Assembly (NCBI GenBank): GCA_003456155.1
Contig: DMPC01000130.1
Location: 13,282 to 27,940, forward strand
DNA: 14,659 nucleotides
Direction: 5' to 3'
Origin: Actinomycetota bacterium
GTDB lineage: Bacteria; Actinomycetota; Actinomycetes; S36-B12
Part shown: positions 14,069-14,659 of the stretch, one piece after another
Layout: every line of letters begins with the position of its first letter
How positions within the stretch are numbered: position 1 is the stretch's first letter
The notes under the pieces: model-generated
Seen by the model: only the letters and a program-made list of their open reading frames with translations
What the model was told of the DNA's origin: nothing
Database searches by the model: none
Made by a program: the position numbers and the translations under genes

Positions 14069-14659
14069 TGAGGTCGACCGAGCCCAGGACATCCTCCAGG
14101 TCAGAGAGATCGGGCAGGTGCTCCGCCAGCGGCGGAAGCTCATCGAGAGAGGACAGGCCCATGCGCTCGAGGAAGTTGGCGGTCGTCACGTACAGGTGAG
14201 CACCGGACTCCCCATCGCTTCCCGCCTCCGCGATCAGGCCCCTGCTCAGCAGGGTACGGATCACGCCGTCCACATTGACGCCACGCACGGCGCTCACCCG
14301 GCCGCGCGTGATCGGCTGCCGGTAGGCGATGACCGCGAGTGTCTCCAAAGAAGCCTGCGTCAGCCGAGCCTGCTGGCCATCCAGGACGAACCGCTCGACG
14401 ACGGGCGAGCATTCCGCTCGCGTGTAGTAGCGCCAGCCACCCGCAACCTCACGCAGGTCGAATCCTCGCCCCTCGGCGGTGTACTCCTCCGAGAGCCGGA
14501 CGAGGTCAGCCTCCACCGCATCCGCCTGCCCTCGTACCGCCGCGGCGAGCTCCATCACGCTCATCGGCTCATCAGCCAGCAGGAGCAGCGCCTCCAGCGT
14601 GGCGCTCAACGACGGCGCACCCACGGCATCCGCGTCACCGTCACCCGTCTCCTCAACGG
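14061..14659 (-). CDS. scpB: Segregation and condensation protein B (5' end may lie outside)
   Basis: The protein has the two winged-helix halves of ScpB. The first is LEALLLLADEPMSVMELAAAV and the second is the conserved core TQASLETLAVIAYRQPITRGRVSAVRGVNVDGVIRTLLSRGLI. It ends in YVTTANFLERMGLSSLDELPPL and an acidic tail. With ScpA and SMC it forms the condensin-like complex that organises the chromosome. The frame is open to the window edge. A GTG at 14624 is a possible start but has no Shine-Dalgarno, so the true start may be upstream. The next gene to the right is expected to be scpA. The stop overlaps the rluB start. Confidence 0.93.
   Translation of the reverse strand, partial: VEETGDGDADAVGAPSLSATLEALLLLADEPMSVMELAAAVRGQADAVEADLVRLSEEYTAEGRGFDLREVAGGWRYYTRAECSPVVERFVLDGQQARLTQASLETLAVIAYRQPITRGRVSAVRGVNVDGVIRTLLSRGLIAEAGSDGESGAHLYVTTANFLERMGLSSLDELPPLAEHLPDLSDLEDVLGSVDLSE

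Overview
The window is GC-rich, with G/C-dominated third codon positions and several GTG starts. It reads as chromosomal DNA from a high-GC Actinomycetota (actinobacterium). The strongest evidence is the minus-strand block scpB–rluB–aroH–tyrA–cmk–(acyltransferase-like)–der, an order I know from actinomycetes. Genus cannot be assigned from the sequence alone. No transposase, integrase, phage gene or CRISPR array was seen.

Left part (1-3658, minus strand): a probable operon runs right to left. It holds a trimethylamine-dehydrogenase-like flavin/iron-sulfur oxidoreductase, an epoxide hydrolase, and a SpoU/TrmH-type RNA methyltransferase cut by the window edge. The oxidoreductase has no good ribosome site of its own. 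It is preceded by a 22-codon ORF with a strong Shine-Dalgarno sequence, a terminal ATGA overlap, and three CCCGGG blocks that can form alternative hairpins. Diverging from it (3659-4820, plus strand) are a PhzF-family protein and a pterin-4a-carbinolamine dehydratase.

Middle part (4859-8505): a minus-strand integral membrane protein of the LPG-synthase-TM/flippase-like family; about 350 non-coding bases; tRNA-Pro(GGG) on the minus strand with a very strong hairpin behind it; then a plus-strand DUF4864 lipoprotein and a plus-strand exported secretory-lipase-type esterase. The esterase converges, with a 3-base gap, on a small lipoprotein gene that closes the right-hand operon.

Right part (8509-14659, minus strand): the conserved block scpB (chromosome segregation), rluB (rRNA pseudouridylation), aroH and tyrA (tyrosine synthesis), cmk (CMP kinase), a degenerate PlsC-like protein, der (ribosome-assembly GTPase) and a small lipoprotein. 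Genes mostly overlap or abut (ATGA/GTGA junctions). The break at tyrA/cmk contains a duplicated 20-bp stem-loop.

The most general signal is that seven starts (phzF-like, flippase-like, DUF4864 lipoprotein, esterase, cmk, aroH, epoxide hydrolase) have no Shine-Dalgarno but carry TAnnnT exactly 6 or 7 bases before the start codon. This is the layout of leaderless actinobacterial promoters. Other points worth a second look are the acyltransferase homologue that has lost both catalytic motifs, the tandem hairpins between tyrA and cmk, and the leader ORF of the oxidoreductase. I did not find a convincing new multi-gene system.
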